From the NCBI GenBank assembly GCA_963838385.1, contig CAWIRE010000014.1, positions 124,001-188,000 on the forward strand: a stretch of DNA of 64,000 nucleotides, in the 5' to 3' direction. Position 1 is the stretch's first letter; each line of letters starts with the position of its first letter. The notes beneath the pieces are model-generated. The model did no database searches, was not told the origin of the DNA, and saw only the letters and a list, made by a program, of their open reading frames with translations. This DNA comes from DAHUYF01 sp963838385. Lineage in GTDB: Bacteria; Pseudomonadota; Alphaproteobacteria; ATCC43930; CGMCC-115725. Of this stretch, positions 36,048 through 45,310 are shown in pieces. Position numbers and translations under genes: made by a program.

Positions 36048-37528
36048 GTCGCCCTTGAAAAACTCACAAGCGCCTGCGGCGCAGGGATTCTCGCGACTCA
36101 CGAAGTATCGTAGAATACCGGGATTGCGCTAGCGCGCGCTCAAAAGCCGGTGTTTTTGCGATGGGACCGAAGCCGCCGAAGTCGTCTGAGAGTGCCGATC
36201 TGTTCCGCAGCCGGTTGGAGAACCTGCTGGATCAAGGCCACGAGCTCTACCGGCTCGCCGGCATGATCGAGTGGAGTGGCTTCGATCGCGAGTTCGGTCG
36301 CTTCTATCGCCCGCTTGGTCGGCCGGCAAAGCCGACGCGGCTGATGGTGGGGTTGAGCTATCTGAAGCACGTCTACGATCTGTCGGACGAGGCGGTGTGC
36401 GAGCGTTGGCGGGAGAACCCCTATTGGCAGTTCCTGTGTGGCTGCGAGTACTTCGAGCACGAACTGCCGTGCGATCCGAGCTCGCTGACCCGCTGGCGCA
36501 ATCGGATCGGCCCTGCCGGCATGGAGAAACTTCTGGCGGCGACGATCCAGGCCGGGCTTGCGAGCGGAACGGTGAAGCCGTCGAGCCTGGAACGGGTGAT
36601 CGTCGACACGACGGTTCAGCCCAAGGCGATCGCGCATCCCACGGACAGCCAGCTCTATCTCAAAGCGATCCGCGCTTTGGTGCGCCAAGCAAAGCGCCAT
36701 GGCGTGGCACTGCGGCAAGCACACACGCGCCTGGCCAAGCGCGCGGCGGCCAAAGTGGCGCGTTACGCCCACGCCCGGCAGATGCGGCGGATGCGCCGCG
36801 AGCTGAAGCGGCTCAAGACCTATCTCGGCCGGGTCTATCGCGACGTTGCCCGCAAAGTCGCAGCCTCTACCAACCCCGCCCTCAACGGGCACTTCGCGCG
36901 CTTGCTCGGGCTCGTCGAGCGGCTTCTGCTGCAGGAACGGCACAGCAAGGACAAGCTCTACAGCTTGCACGCGCCGGAGGTCGTCTGCCTCGCCAAAGGC
37001 AAGGCGAACAAAGCCTACGAGTTCGGCGCCAAGGTCTCACTGGCGGCGACCAATCGCGAGGGCTTCGCGCTGGCCGCCAAAGCGCTCGCCGGCAACCCCT
37101 ATGATGGCCACACCCTGGCGACGACGGTCGAGCAGATCGTCGCGCTCGCCGGCATCGCGCCGGAGCGGATCTACGTCGATAGGGGCTATCGCGGCCACGA
37201 CTACCCGCACAAGGAACGGGTCTTCCTCTCCGGACAGCGCCGAGGCTTAACCCCCTCGATCCATCGCGAACTGCGCCGCCGAGCCGCGATCGAGCCGATG
37301 ATAGGCCACATGAAAACGGACGGGAGTCTCGATCGCAATTACCTGCTCGGAACCGCCGGCGATGCCATCAACGCCCTGCTCGTCGCGGCCGGCCACAACC
37401 TCCGCCTCATCCTCGCCCATCTGAGGCTCTTTTTTGCCGGCCTTCTCGCCATCCTCCTGGCCGACCCGGCCGAAGCGGGCATCACCACCCTGATGCCGCC
37501 CTGATCATAAAACGCTTTGTTCAGGGCC
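36048..37528 (+). mobile_element. Insertion sequence (IS5/IS1182-like), 1481 bp
   Basis: The ends are defined by comparison with the intact MocR copy. The target GACTACTTA is present on both sides (36039-36047 and 37529-37537) and once in the intact gene. The termini are imperfect inverted repeats (GTCGCCCTTGAA at the left, GGCCCTGAACAAAG as the complement of the right). One intact transposase gene is inside. A 9-bp duplication and these ends differ from those of the element at 1112-2615, so this is a separate type. Confidence 0.85.
36161..37504 (+). CDS. IS5-like DDE transposase
   Basis: A 447-residue transposase with an N-terminal DUF772-type region (TRLMVGLSYLKHVYDLSDEAVCERW). The likely catalytic acids are the first Asp in VIVDTTVQPKAIAHPTD, the Asp in YVDRGYRGHD, and the Glu in AAIEPMIGHMKTD. 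A long basic helical insert (KRAAAKVARYAHARQMRRMRREL) lies between the first and second. It is complete and apparently functional. The assignment to IS5 versus IS1182 subgroups is uncertain. Confidence 0.88.
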   Translation: MGPKPPKSSESADLFRSRLENLLDQGHELYRLAGMIEWSGFDREFGRFYRPLGRPAKPTRLMVGLSYLKHVYDLSDEAVCERWRENPYWQFLCGCEYFEHELPCDPSSLTRWRNRIGPAGMEKLLAATIQAGLASGTVKPSSLERVIVDTTVQPKAIAHPTDSQLYLKAIRALVRQAKRHGVALRQAHTRLAKRAAAKVARYAHARQMRRMRRELKRLKTYLGRVYRDVARKVAASTNPALNGHFARLLGLVERLLLQERHSKDKLYSLHAPEVVCLAKGKANKAYEFGAKVSLAATNREGFALAAKALAGNPYDGHTLATTVEQIVALAGIAPERIYVDRGYRGHDYPHKERVFLSGQRRGLTPSIHRELRRRAAIEPMIGHMKTDGSLDRNYLLGTAGDAINALLVAAGHNLRLILAHLRLFFAGLLAILLADPAEAGITTLMPP

Positions 37529-37765
37529 GACTACTTAAGCGAGCTGCAGCTTAAAGGACGAGCGGCACCGGCTCTTGCATCTCTCGATCATGGGGGGCGG
37601 GTGCTGCACATCGGAAGTTTCAGCAAGACCATCAGCCCGGCGCTGCGCCTGGGCTTTCTGGTGGCGCCGCCGGAACTGGCTCGCCAGTTCGATCCCCCAC
37701 CGTCTTGGCCACGCCGCCAACGATGATCAACGAGAAGGGCAGAATCCCTCGCCATGCCCGATTCC

Positions 37766-38683
37766 TCACGGGCGAACGCGAATGATCGTCTTCCCCGGGC
37801 GTCGCTCGGTCGGGTTGAAGGCGGCGACGGCATCGTCGAGGGTCGAGACGGTGCCGATGTTCGTCCGCAGTCGTCCGTCCCGCACCCGCCGCACGATCTC
37901 GCTCAGTTGGGCGCGATCGGACACGACAACGAAGTCAACCGCCAAGCCGTCGGCGGGCCGTGCCTCGGTCGGGCCGGCGATGGTCACCAGCGTTCCTCCG
38001 GCTCGAATCACGCCCGCGGACCGCTTCCCGATGTCGCCGCCGAAGACATCGAAAACCAGATCGACTCCGCCGGCGTCTTCCAGGGCGTCGTTCTCTAGGT
38101 CGACGAACTCCTGCGCGCCGAAGTCGAGCGCCGTCTGACGGTGGGCAGCGCGTCCGGTGCCGATGACGTAGGCGCCAGCCTCACGTGCGAGTTGGGTTAC
38201 CATCGAGCCGACTGCGCCGGCCGCGCCGTGCACGAGGACGCTCTGCCCCGACTGAAGGCGGCCGTGCTCGAACAGCCCCTGCCAGGCGGTCAGGCCCGGC
38301 ATCGCCACGCTCGCGCCCACCGTGAAGTCGACATCGCCCGGCAGCGGCGCGAGGTTGCGTGCCTCGACGGCCACATACTCGGCCAGCGTGCCGCCACGAT
38401 ACGAGTCCGTGAGGCCGAACACCCGCTGTCCCACCGACAGCCCCGTCGTGCCATAGCCGAGAGCGCTGACCACTCCGGCCAGCTCCTGCCCGGGAATAAC
38501 CGGCGTCCGGTCACGGCCGAGGCGATCGGTCCAGGTCGAGGGCCATGTCAGCTCATCCCAGGTGAATCCCGACGCATGAACCTGAACGACGACGTCGTTT
38601 ATCGCTGCCTGCGGCTCGGGCCGCTCCACCAGCTTCATCCCGGCCGTTCCTGCAACTTGGTCCGTTACCACGATCGCCTTCAT
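37766..38683 (-). CDS. NADP-dependent quinone oxidoreductase-like protein (copy 1)
   Basis: A 305-residue zinc-less medium-chain reductase. It has a GroES-like N-terminal domain (VQVHASGFTWDELTWP, IPGQELAGVVSALG) and a Rossmann domain with the dinucleotide motif VHGAAGAVGSMVTQLAREAGA. The C-terminal part carries NPTERRPGKTIIRVRP. It shares about 85 percent of residues with the next gene and probably arose by tandem duplication. GAGGAG lies upstream of the ATG. The substrate is unknown. Confidence 0.85.
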   Translation of the reverse strand: MKAIVVTDQVAGTAGMKLVERPEPQAAINDVVVQVHASGFTWDELTWPSTWTDRLGRDRTPVIPGQELAGVVSALGYGTTGLSVGQRVFGLTDSYRGGTLAEYVAVEARNLAPLPGDVDFTVGASVAMPGLTAWQGLFEHGRLQSGQSVLVHGAAGAVGSMVTQLAREAGAYVIGTGRAAHRQTALDFGAQEFVDLENDALEDAGGVDLVFDVFGGDIGKRSAGVIRAGGTLVTIAGPTEARPADGLAVDFVVVSDRAQLSEIVRRVRDGRLRTNIGTVSTLDDAVAAFNPTERRPGKTIIRVRP

Positions 38684-38866
38684 GGAAATTGTCTCCTCGG
38701 CTATTTGCCTCTTTGCTGGATATGTTCCAGCGATAAAAGCCCGTTCGACATCTCATGCCAGGGGCCGTGGGTAGTTTTCCAGGTTGCCCTCGGCGGGTCT
38801 GATAGGACGCAGCCGGCCGATCTGGACAGCGCCGGCCGGCCGCGTGCATCGATAGGCGCGTGTCGC

Positions 38867-39784
38867 TCACGGACGAACGCGGATGATCGTCTTCCCCCTG
38901 CGTCGCTCGGTCGGGTTTAGGGCGGCGACGGCATCGTCGAGGGTCGAGACGTTGCCGATGTTCGTCCGCAGTCGTCCGTCCCGCACCCGCTGGACGATCT
39001 CACCCAGTTGGGCACGATCGGACTCGACAACGAAGTCGACCGCCAAGCCGTCGGCGGGCCGCGCCGCGGCCGGCCCGACGATGGACACCAGTGTTCCTCC
39101 AGCTCGAATCAGGCCTGCGGACCGCTTCTGGATGTCGCCGCCGATGACATCGAACACCAGATCGACGCCGCCGACGTCCTCCAGCGCGTCGTTGTCGAGG
39201 TCGACGAACTCCTGCGCGCCGAAGTCGAGCGCCTTCTGACGGTCGGCCGCGCGTCCGGTGCCGATGACATACGCGCCAGCCTCGCGCGCGAGTTGCGTCA
39301 CCATGGTCCCGACTGCGCCTGCCGCGCCGTGCGCGAGGACGGTCTGCCCCGCCTGAAGGTGGCCGTGCTGGAACAGTCCCTGCCACGCGGTGAGCCCCGA
39401 GATTGGTAGGCTCGCGCCCACCGTGAAGTCGACGTCGCCCGGCAGCGGCGCGAGGTTGCGTGCCTCGATGGCCACAAACTCCGCCAGGGTGCCGTCGCGA
39501 TACCAGTCGGCGAGGCCGAACACTCGCTGTCCTACCGACAGTCCCGTCGTGCCGTAGCCGAGAGCGGTGACCACTCCGGCCAGCTCGTGGCCGGGGATCG
39601 ATGGTGTTCGGTCACGGTCGCGGCGATCGGTCCAGGTCGAGGGCCACGCCATCTCAGTCGGGACGAATCCCGACGCATGGATCTGAACGATGACGTCGTT
39701 TATCGCTGCCGGCGGCTCGGGCCGCTCGGCCAGCTTCATCCCGGCCGTTCCCGCGGCCTGGTCCGTCACAACGATTGCCTTCAT
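38867..39784 (-). CDS. NADP-dependent quinone oxidoreductase-like protein (copy 2)
   Basis: A 305-residue paralogue of the preceding gene, same strand, 183 bases upstream of it. Motifs: VQIHASGFVPTEMAWP, IPGHELAGVVTALG and LAHGAAGAVGTMVTQLAREAGA. The ATG at 39784 follows AGGAGGTGGACG, a near-perfect ribosome binding site. It is divergent from the MocR-type regulator at 39890 with a 105-base intergenic region, so that regulator is the likely controller. Confidence 0.87.
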   Translation of the reverse strand: MKAIVVTDQAAGTAGMKLAERPEPPAAINDVIVQIHASGFVPTEMAWPSTWTDRRDRDRTPSIPGHELAGVVTALGYGTTGLSVGQRVFGLADWYRDGTLAEFVAIEARNLAPLPGDVDFTVGASLPISGLTAWQGLFQHGHLQAGQTVLAHGAAGAVGTMVTQLAREAGAYVIGTGRAADRQKALDFGAQEFVDLDNDALEDVGGVDLVFDVIGGDIQKRSAGLIRAGGTLVSIVGPAAARPADGLAVDFVVESDRAQLGEIVQRVRDGRLRTNIGNVSTLDDAVAALNPTERRRGKTIIRVRP

Positions 39785-39889
39785 CGTCCACCTCCTGTGT
39801 GTGGTAGGTCGTCCTGGCGAAGAGAAATGCGTGCCGCCCTGGTCATAAAACAGCACCAAGATCTGCAATTCTTACGGTACCATCGTGCG

Positions 39890-41293
39890 ATGGGCGCCCT
39901 CCCCATCGCCGTCGATCGTGCTGGAAGGACGCCGCTGGCCGCGCAGATCTACCAAGCGATCCGACGTGCCATCGAGACGGGGCGGCTTGCCTCCGGCGCA
40001 AGGCTGCCTTCCTGGCGGGGTTTGGCGGCTCAGCTCGGCGTCTCGCGCGGCACCGTGCGTGTGGCCTACCAACGTCTGATCGACGAGCAATTCGCGATTG
40101 GCTTCGGGGCGGCAGGCACGCGCGTAGCCGAGCACCCCTCCCCATCATCAACACCCGACTGGTTACCGGAAGCGCCGCCTCTGCCGGACCTCTTCCATGA
40201 CTTCGGAACGGTGCCCCTGGCATTTCAGATGGGCGTGCCCTCTCAAGACGCCTTCCCCTTCAAGCTGTGGTCACGCATCCTCACTCGTGAGGCTCGGCGG
40301 GCTGCGGCAGCGCCAGTCGGGTATCCGGATCCGCGTGGCGATCCGGACCTGCGAAAGGACGTGGCGGCTTACTTAGGGATCGCCCGCGGCATTCGGTGCA
40401 GCCCCTCTCAGGTGCTCGTAACGTCCGGCTTCTCCGGCGCGCTCGGTCTCGCGATCCGCGGGCTTCGGCTCGACGGGACGGGAGCTTGGATGGAGGAACC
40501 GGGCTTTCCACTCACTCGCACCGCGCTCGGCTTGGCTGGGATGACTGTGACAGCTGTCCCGGTCGACGCCGAAGGGCTGGATGTTGCGGCTGGCGTTCGG
40601 AGCGCCGCCGGAGCCGCACTGGCAGTTTTGACGCCAGGCCAGCAGGCGCCGCTCGGGATGACGATGTCGCTCCCGCGGCGGCTCGCGCTTCTTGCATGGG
40701 CTCGGCGGTACGACGCCTGGATTATCGAGGACGACTACTTAAGCGAGCTGCAGCTTAAAGGACGAGCGGCACCGGCTCTTGCATCTCTCGATCATGGGGG
40801 GCGGGTGCTGCACATCGGAAGTTTCAGCAAGACCATCAGCCCGGCGCTGCGCCTGGGCTTTCTGGTGGTGCCGCCGGAACTGGCTCGCCAGTTCGGCGAC
40901 CTCGCTGCTTGCTTAGCGCCGGCGCCGGCCGCGCCCGTGCAGCGCGCTGTGGCCGAATTCCTACGCGAGGGGCACTACCTTCGCCATCTCCGTCGCATGA
41001 AGCGGCTTTATGCCGCCCGACGGGAGGCCCTGCTTCGTTGCTTGGGAGAGGTGGCGTCGAACGCGCTGAAGGTACAAGCGACAGCGGGTCTGACCGTCGT
41101 GACCTTGCTTCCCGCGTTTACGTCAGACGTGGACATCGCGTTACGCGCCCTGCAGTTCGGCCTGGCACCGGTTCCCCTTTCGCCCTGGTACATGCAGCGT
41201 CCCTCGCAACAGGGACTGCTGCTCGGCGTGACCAATCTAAATGAACGGCGGCTGGCCGCAGACTGTCGTCGACTGGTGGAACTCGCGCGGTAG
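39890..41293 (+). CDS. MocR/PdxR-family transcriptional regulator
   Basis: A 467-residue fusion of a GntR-type winged helix (LAAQIYQAIRRAIETGRLASGARLPSWRGLAAQLGVSRGTVRVAYQRL) and a fold-type I aminotransferase-like domain. The PLP-binding lysine lies in GSFSKTISPALRLGFLV and the substrate-side motif is IIEDDYLSEL. Family members sense PLP or an amino compound and often control a divergently encoded gene, here the quinone oxidoreductase. A fragment of a sister copy lies at 36002-37691. Confidence 0.9.
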   Translation: MGALPIAVDRAGRTPLAAQIYQAIRRAIETGRLASGARLPSWRGLAAQLGVSRGTVRVAYQRLIDEQFAIGFGAAGTRVAEHPSPSSTPDWLPEAPPLPDLFHDFGTVPLAFQMGVPSQDAFPFKLWSRILTREARRAAAAPVGYPDPRGDPDLRKDVAAYLGIARGIRCSPSQVLVTSGFSGALGLAIRGLRLDGTGAWMEEPGFPLTRTALGLAGMTVTAVPVDAEGLDVAAGVRSAAGAALAVLTPGQQAPLGMTMSLPRRLALLAWARRYDAWIIEDDYLSELQLKGRAAPALASLDHGGRVLHIGSFSKTISPALRLGFLVVPPELARQFGDLAACLAPAPAAPVQRAVAEFLREGHYLRHLRRMKRLYAARREALLRCLGEVASNALKVQATAGLTVVTLLPAFTSDVDIALRALQFGLAPVPLSPWYMQRPSQQGLLLGVTNLNERRLAADCRRLVELAR

Positions 41294-42169
41294 CATCCAT
41301 GGAAGCAAGCAACTGCGTACTGTCGGTCCACTTCGACGTTACCTGCGTAGTTGAGCAAAGCGTTCGTTCGCTCGGCATCAGCAATCGATGAGCGAACCTG
41401 CATTTACCAACGCCAGTGGTAAAGTCCGGTCAAGGTCAAGACTTCGCCGTTGATGGCATGCTCGTAAACGTCCGCTTTTGGCCTCTCCTGCTGCAAACTA
41501 GCCGTTCTGCTTTCGGCCAAACTCGGTAGGCCCTGACTGCACACACGAATGACCGCTCCTGGCACATCTCCGACGAAGGAGGATGAAAAGCATAGGCCGT
41601 GCGGCCCTCGCCAGTGTCAGATCGTCTTGGTAGAGCCGCGCGACAAGGGGCCGCCGCCGAACCACCACCAATTGCGTGGAAGATAACTCGCTTGAGCGGG
41701 TCAAAGGCACATGATGTTCGCTGCTCCAAGGGCGCGTTGGAGACCGGACGAAGCACGGAGCGGCTCATGCGGCCCGACCCAGCCGCGGACTGAATCCGAA
41801 ATCGCAAGAAAACCGCATCTCAATCGTCGCTTTCCGGCAAATCTGACGACTTCAACCGACCGACTTATTCCCGCCAATCAGTGCGGCGCGCATCCTTCAC
41901 GCGCGACTATTTCTGGTCATTTTCCTATGGACGCCGCGCCATTTGCGGCGCAATGTTTGCAGGGCTCGCATGGCATTGCGCAGAAGCGGCGGGGCCCATC
42001 GACGCGCTGCTCCATTGCCTGCTCGCATTTTCCATTTTGCACCTGTTCGCGCTCTTCGCGGCGCTGCTGGTCAGCAACACCGGCAGTAGCTCGCCATCGA
42101 TGGGCTCGGCTCAAGCTGATCCGCTTGCGCGCCGATCGGCGCAAACGGAGTGCTAATCGGGGGTGTCGG
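41294..42169. other. Long intergenic region, no confident gene
   Basis: 876 bases of lower-GC DNA between the MocR gene and the patatin gene. A 91-codon frame at 41881-42156 has a hydrophobic segment (LLHCLLAFSILHLFALFAALLV) and could be a small membrane protein, but it has no clear ribosome binding site and its ends look non-coding. No RNA gene or repeat was recognised. Confidence 0.4.
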
Positions 42170-43438
42170 ATGGCGCGAGACACGCTTCTCAAAAGCGCCG
42201 CGTCGACAATCAGCTCGGCTCGGCCCAACCGGCGACACAAGGCAACGATGCCGCCCGACACGACACTCCCGCGCGGCGCAAACCACAAGCGCCGTCCGGG
42301 TGGGCCGCCCTTCGACTTGATTATCCTGTTGCTGCAGGGCGGCGGTGCGCTTGGTGCCTATCAGGCCGGCGTCTACGAGGCGCTGGCCGAGGCCGACCTG
42401 CATCCCGACTGGACGGCGGGCATTTCGATCGGGGCGATCAACGCCGCGATCATTGCCGGTAACCCGCCGGAGCGGCGCGTCGACCAATTGCGCGCGTTCT
42501 GGCGTTTCATCACCCAACCGCCGGCGACAGGATTGGGCTTCTTCGACGGCGGGTCGCTCGTCCACTCGGCGGGAACGACGGCACGCCAATGGGCGAACCA
42601 GCTGAGCGCCAGCAGCGCGGCGTTCTCAGGCGTCGCGGGCTTCTTCGCGCCGCGTCCGCTGAGCCCCTGGCTATGGCCCGCCGGCACCGTTCAGGCGACG
42701 AGCTATTACGACACCCGACAGCTCGGGTCGACGTTGGAGCGTGTGATCGATTTCGACCGCATCAATGCCGGCGCCATGCGGCTGAGCCTCGGCGCGGTGA
42801 ACGTCGCCACGGGCAATTTCGTCCACTTCGATACGACCACGCATACGATCCAAGCGGCGCACGTCATGGCCAGCGGCGCGCTGCCGCCAGGCTTTCCCGC
42901 GATCGAGATCGACGGCCAGCATTATTGGGACGGCGGATTGGTATCGAACACGCCCCTGCAATGGGTGGTTCAGAATCGGCCGCCGGGGGCCACGCTCGTC
43001 TTCCAGGTGGATCTGTGGAACGCCCGCGGCGACCTGCCGACCAGCATGGCCGAAGTCACGACGCGCCAGAAGGAGATCCAGTATTCGAGCCGCACGCGCG
43101 CCTATTCGGACCGGTTCAAGCACAGCCAGATCATCCGCGGCGCACTCGCGAGCCTGCTCGAGAAGCTGCCCACGGAGATGAAGGATCTGCCGGAAGTGGA
43201 GGTGCTGAAGGGCGAAGCCGAGCACAACGTCCACAACCTCATCCAGCTCATCTACCGCGCGCGGAGATACGAGGGCAATTCGAAGGACTACGAGTTCTCG
43301 CGCCAGAGCATGGAGGAGCATTGGCGGGCCGGATACCACGACACCGTCCGCACGCTTCGGCACCCCGAAGTGCTCGAGCGCCCGCGCAACCGCACCGGCC
43401 TGTTCATCTTCGACATTGACGGAGACGAGCGGGAGTAA
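42170..43438 (+). CDS. Patatin-like phospholipase (DUF3734 type)
   Basis: A 422-residue lipolytic enzyme. The oxyanion loop is LLLQGGGALGAYQAGVYEAL, the nucleophile Ser is in the elbow GISIGAINAA (about residue 86), and the catalytic Asp is in DGGLVSNTPL. The C-terminal part contains the DUF3734 region. The ATG at 42170 has GGGGG upstream; an ATG at 42248 is also plausible and would remove a basic N-terminus. It is followed 29 bases later by acetoacetate decarboxylase, a pairing seen in alphaproteobacteria that handle polyhydroxybutyrate or ketone bodies. Confidence 0.88.
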   Translation: MARDTLLKSAASTISSARPNRRHKATMPPDTTLPRGANHKRRPGGPPFDLIILLLQGGGALGAYQAGVYEALAEADLHPDWTAGISIGAINAAIIAGNPPERRVDQLRAFWRFITQPPATGLGFFDGGSLVHSAGTTARQWANQLSASSAAFSGVAGFFAPRPLSPWLWPAGTVQATSYYDTRQLGSTLERVIDFDRINAGAMRLSLGAVNVATGNFVHFDTTTHTIQAAHVMASGALPPGFPAIEIDGQHYWDGGLVSNTPLQWVVQNRPPGATLVFQVDLWNARGDLPTSMAEVTTRQKEIQYSSRTRAYSDRFKHSQIIRGALASLLEKLPTEMKDLPEVEVLKGEAEHNVHNLIQLIYRARRYEGNSKDYEFSRQSMEEHWRAGYHDTVRTLRHPEVLERPRNRTGLFIFDIDGDERE

Positions 43439-43467
43439 TCGCAAACCAGCCGCACGAGGAGAAGACC

Positions 43468-44205
43468 ATGAGGGAAGCCGAGATCCGCGAACGCGCCTTC
43501 GCCATGCCGCTGACCAGCCCCGCCTATCCGCCCGGGCCCTATCGCTTCGTCCATCGCGAGTTCCTGAACATCACCTATCGCACCGACCCGGAGCAGCTGC
43601 GCGCCGTGGTGCCGGCGCCACTCGAGGTCGACGGCTCGATCGTCAAATACGAATTCATCCGCATGCCGGATTCCACCGGCTTCGGCGACTACACCGAAAC
43701 CGGCCAGGTCATTCCCGTCTCGTTCCGCGGCAGAAAAGGCGGCTACTCGCACTGCATGTTCCTGGACGACGAAGGCCCGCTCGCCGGCGGCCGCGAGCTC
43801 TGGGGCTTTCCCAAGAAGCTCGCGAAGCCGCAGCTGCACGTCGAGACCGACACTCTCGTCGGCACCCTCGACTATGGGAGCATTCGCGTTGCCACCGGGA
43901 CCATGGGTTACAAATTTCGCGCGGCCGACCTGGCGGCGGTGCGTGCTTCGCTCGAGGCGCCGAATTACCTGCTCAAGATCATTCCGCATGTCGACGGCAG
44001 CCCGCGCATTTGCGAGCTGGTCGAGTACTACCTCACCGATGTCGAGGTGAAGGGCGCCTGGGTCGGACCCGGCGGGCTCGAGCTGCGCTCGCACGCGCTG
44101 GCGCCGCTGGCCGAGCTGCCGGTGCTCGAGGTTGTATCCGCGACCCACATCGTGGCCGACCTCACGCTCGGCCTCGGCAAAGTGGTTCACGATTATCTCG
44201 GCTGA
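43468..44205 (+). CDS. adc: Acetoacetate decarboxylase
   Basis: Decarboxylates acetoacetate to acetone through a Schiff base. It is a 245-residue enzyme of normal length. The active-site region GGRELWGFPKKLAKPQL holds the catalytic lysine, preceded by the conserved acidic segment YEFIRMPDSTGFGDYTE. It follows the patatin gene and has a good AGGAGAAG before the ATG. With the patatin it probably serves turnover of polyhydroxybutyrate-derived ketone bodies; no hydroxybutyrate dehydrogenase is encoded in this window. Confidence 0.93.
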   Translation: MREAEIRERAFAMPLTSPAYPPGPYRFVHREFLNITYRTDPEQLRAVVPAPLEVDGSIVKYEFIRMPDSTGFGDYTETGQVIPVSFRGRKGGYSHCMFLDDEGPLAGGRELWGFPKKLAKPQLHVETDTLVGTLDYGSIRVATGTMGYKFRAADLAAVRASLEAPNYLLKIIPHVDGSPRICELVEYYLTDVEVKGAWVGPGGLELRSHALAPLAELPVLEVVSATHIVADLTLGLGKVVHDYLG

Positions 44206-44299
44206 ACGATGGCGTGCGTCCTGCGCGAGGGCGAGCCGACGTTTCTTGAACCGTCGCAAGAAGTCGACTTGAACTGCCCTCGAGACGCGGAGCCGGCCT

Positions 44300-45310
44300 C
44301 TAGTGGTAGCCGATATCGGCGCGCACCTTGCCGCGGAAGACCCAGTAGGACCAGCTCGTATAGACGATGATGATCGGCAAGAGGACGAGCGTGCCGACCA
44401 GCAGGAAGGCCTGGGTGCTCTGCGAGGCGGCGGCCTGGTCGAGGGTGAAATGGCCCGGCACGATCATCGGCCAGAGGCTGATGGCGATGCCGATATAGGA
44501 CATCACGAAGAGGCCGAGGCTGCCGAGAAACGGCGCGAAATCGGCGCCGCGATCGAGCGCGCGCCAGACGAACCAGATGAGGACGAGGGTGATGATCGGC
44601 ACTGGCGAGAGCAGCGCGATGTCGGGCCACGAGAACCAGCGTGCCTCGATGTGCGCATCGAGCAGCGGCGTCCAGACGCTGACGACCGCGATGGCGAGCA
44701 CCGTCAGGACAAGGCAGCGCCGGCCGAGTGCGCGCGCCCAATCCTGCAGCGTCCCTTCGGTCTTCATGACGAGCCAACCGGCACCGAGCAGGGCATAGCC
44801 GCAAGCAAGGCCGACGCCGGTGAAGATCGAGAACGGCGTGAAGCAGTCGAAGGAGCTGCCGACGAATTGCCGGCCCTCGACGTTGAACCCCTGGATGAAG
44901 GCGCCGAGGATGATGCCCTGGGCGAAGGCGGCGAGCGCCGAGCCGTAGGCAAAGCCGTTGTCCCAGAAGGTACGGTGCTCGGCGTCACGATAGCGAAACT
45001 CGAAGGCAAGGCCGCGGAAGATGAGCGACAGCAGCATCAGAAGGATCGGGAAATAGACCGCCGGCACGATGATGGCGAAGGCGACCGGGAAGGCGGCGAG
45101 GAGCCCGACGCTGCCGAGGATGAGCCAGGTCTCGTTGCCGTCCCAGATGGGCGCGATCGAGTTCATGACGAGGTTGCGCGCGGTGCGGTCGGGGGCGAGG
45201 CGGTAGAGCATGCCGACGCCGAGATCGAAGCCGTCGAGCGCGACGTAGAAGAAGACGCCGACCGCGAGGATGACGGTCCAGACCGGGGTCAGGCTGAGCG
45301 TCGGCATCAT
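44300..45310 (-). CDS. cydB: Cytochrome bd ubiquinol oxidase subunit II (cyanide-insensitive type)
   Basis: A 336-residue integral membrane protein with eight or nine hydrophobic segments. The N-terminus is SLTPVWTVILAVGVFFYVALDGFDLGVGML, with the conserved GFDLG. WDGNETWLILG and RGLAFEFRYR are typical of CydB/CioB. It pairs with subunit I, with which it overlaps by four bases (ATGA). The sequence style is closer to the CioB branch, which fits the short Q-loop of subunit I. Confidence 0.94.
   Translation of the reverse strand: MMPTLSLTPVWTVILAVGVFFYVALDGFDLGVGMLYRLAPDRTARNLVMNSIAPIWDGNETWLILGSVGLLAAFPVAFAIIVPAVYFPILLMLLSLIFRGLAFEFRYRDAEHRTFWDNGFAYGSALAAFAQGIILGAFIQGFNVEGRQFVGSSFDCFTPFSIFTGVGLACGYALLGAGWLVMKTEGTLQDWARALGRRCLVLTVLAIAVVSVWTPLLDAHIEARWFSWPDIALLSPVPIITLVLIWFVWRALDRGADFAPFLGSLGLFVMSYIGIAISLWPMIVPGHFTLDQAAASQSTQAFLLVGTLVLLPIIIVYTSWSYWVFRGKVRADIGYH

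Larger units (their letters stand above)
36002..37691 (+). pseudogene. MocR-type regulator fragment interrupted by an IS
   Basis: Two pieces (36002-36047 and 37529-37691) match consecutive parts of the intact MocR gene at 39890-41293, from WARRYDAWIIEDDYL to LRLGFLV-PPELARQF. The left piece differs at several bases; the right piece has a single difference. An IS lies between them. Everything upstream and downstream of this aminotransferase-domain fragment is missing, so it cannot be functional. Confidence 0.85.

Noticed and set aside
41881..42156. Possible small membrane protein upstream of the patatin gene
   Set aside because: One hydrophobic stretch is attractive, but there is no ribosome binding site, the flanking codons look non-coding, and no family is recognised. 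It is noted only in the intergenic entry.
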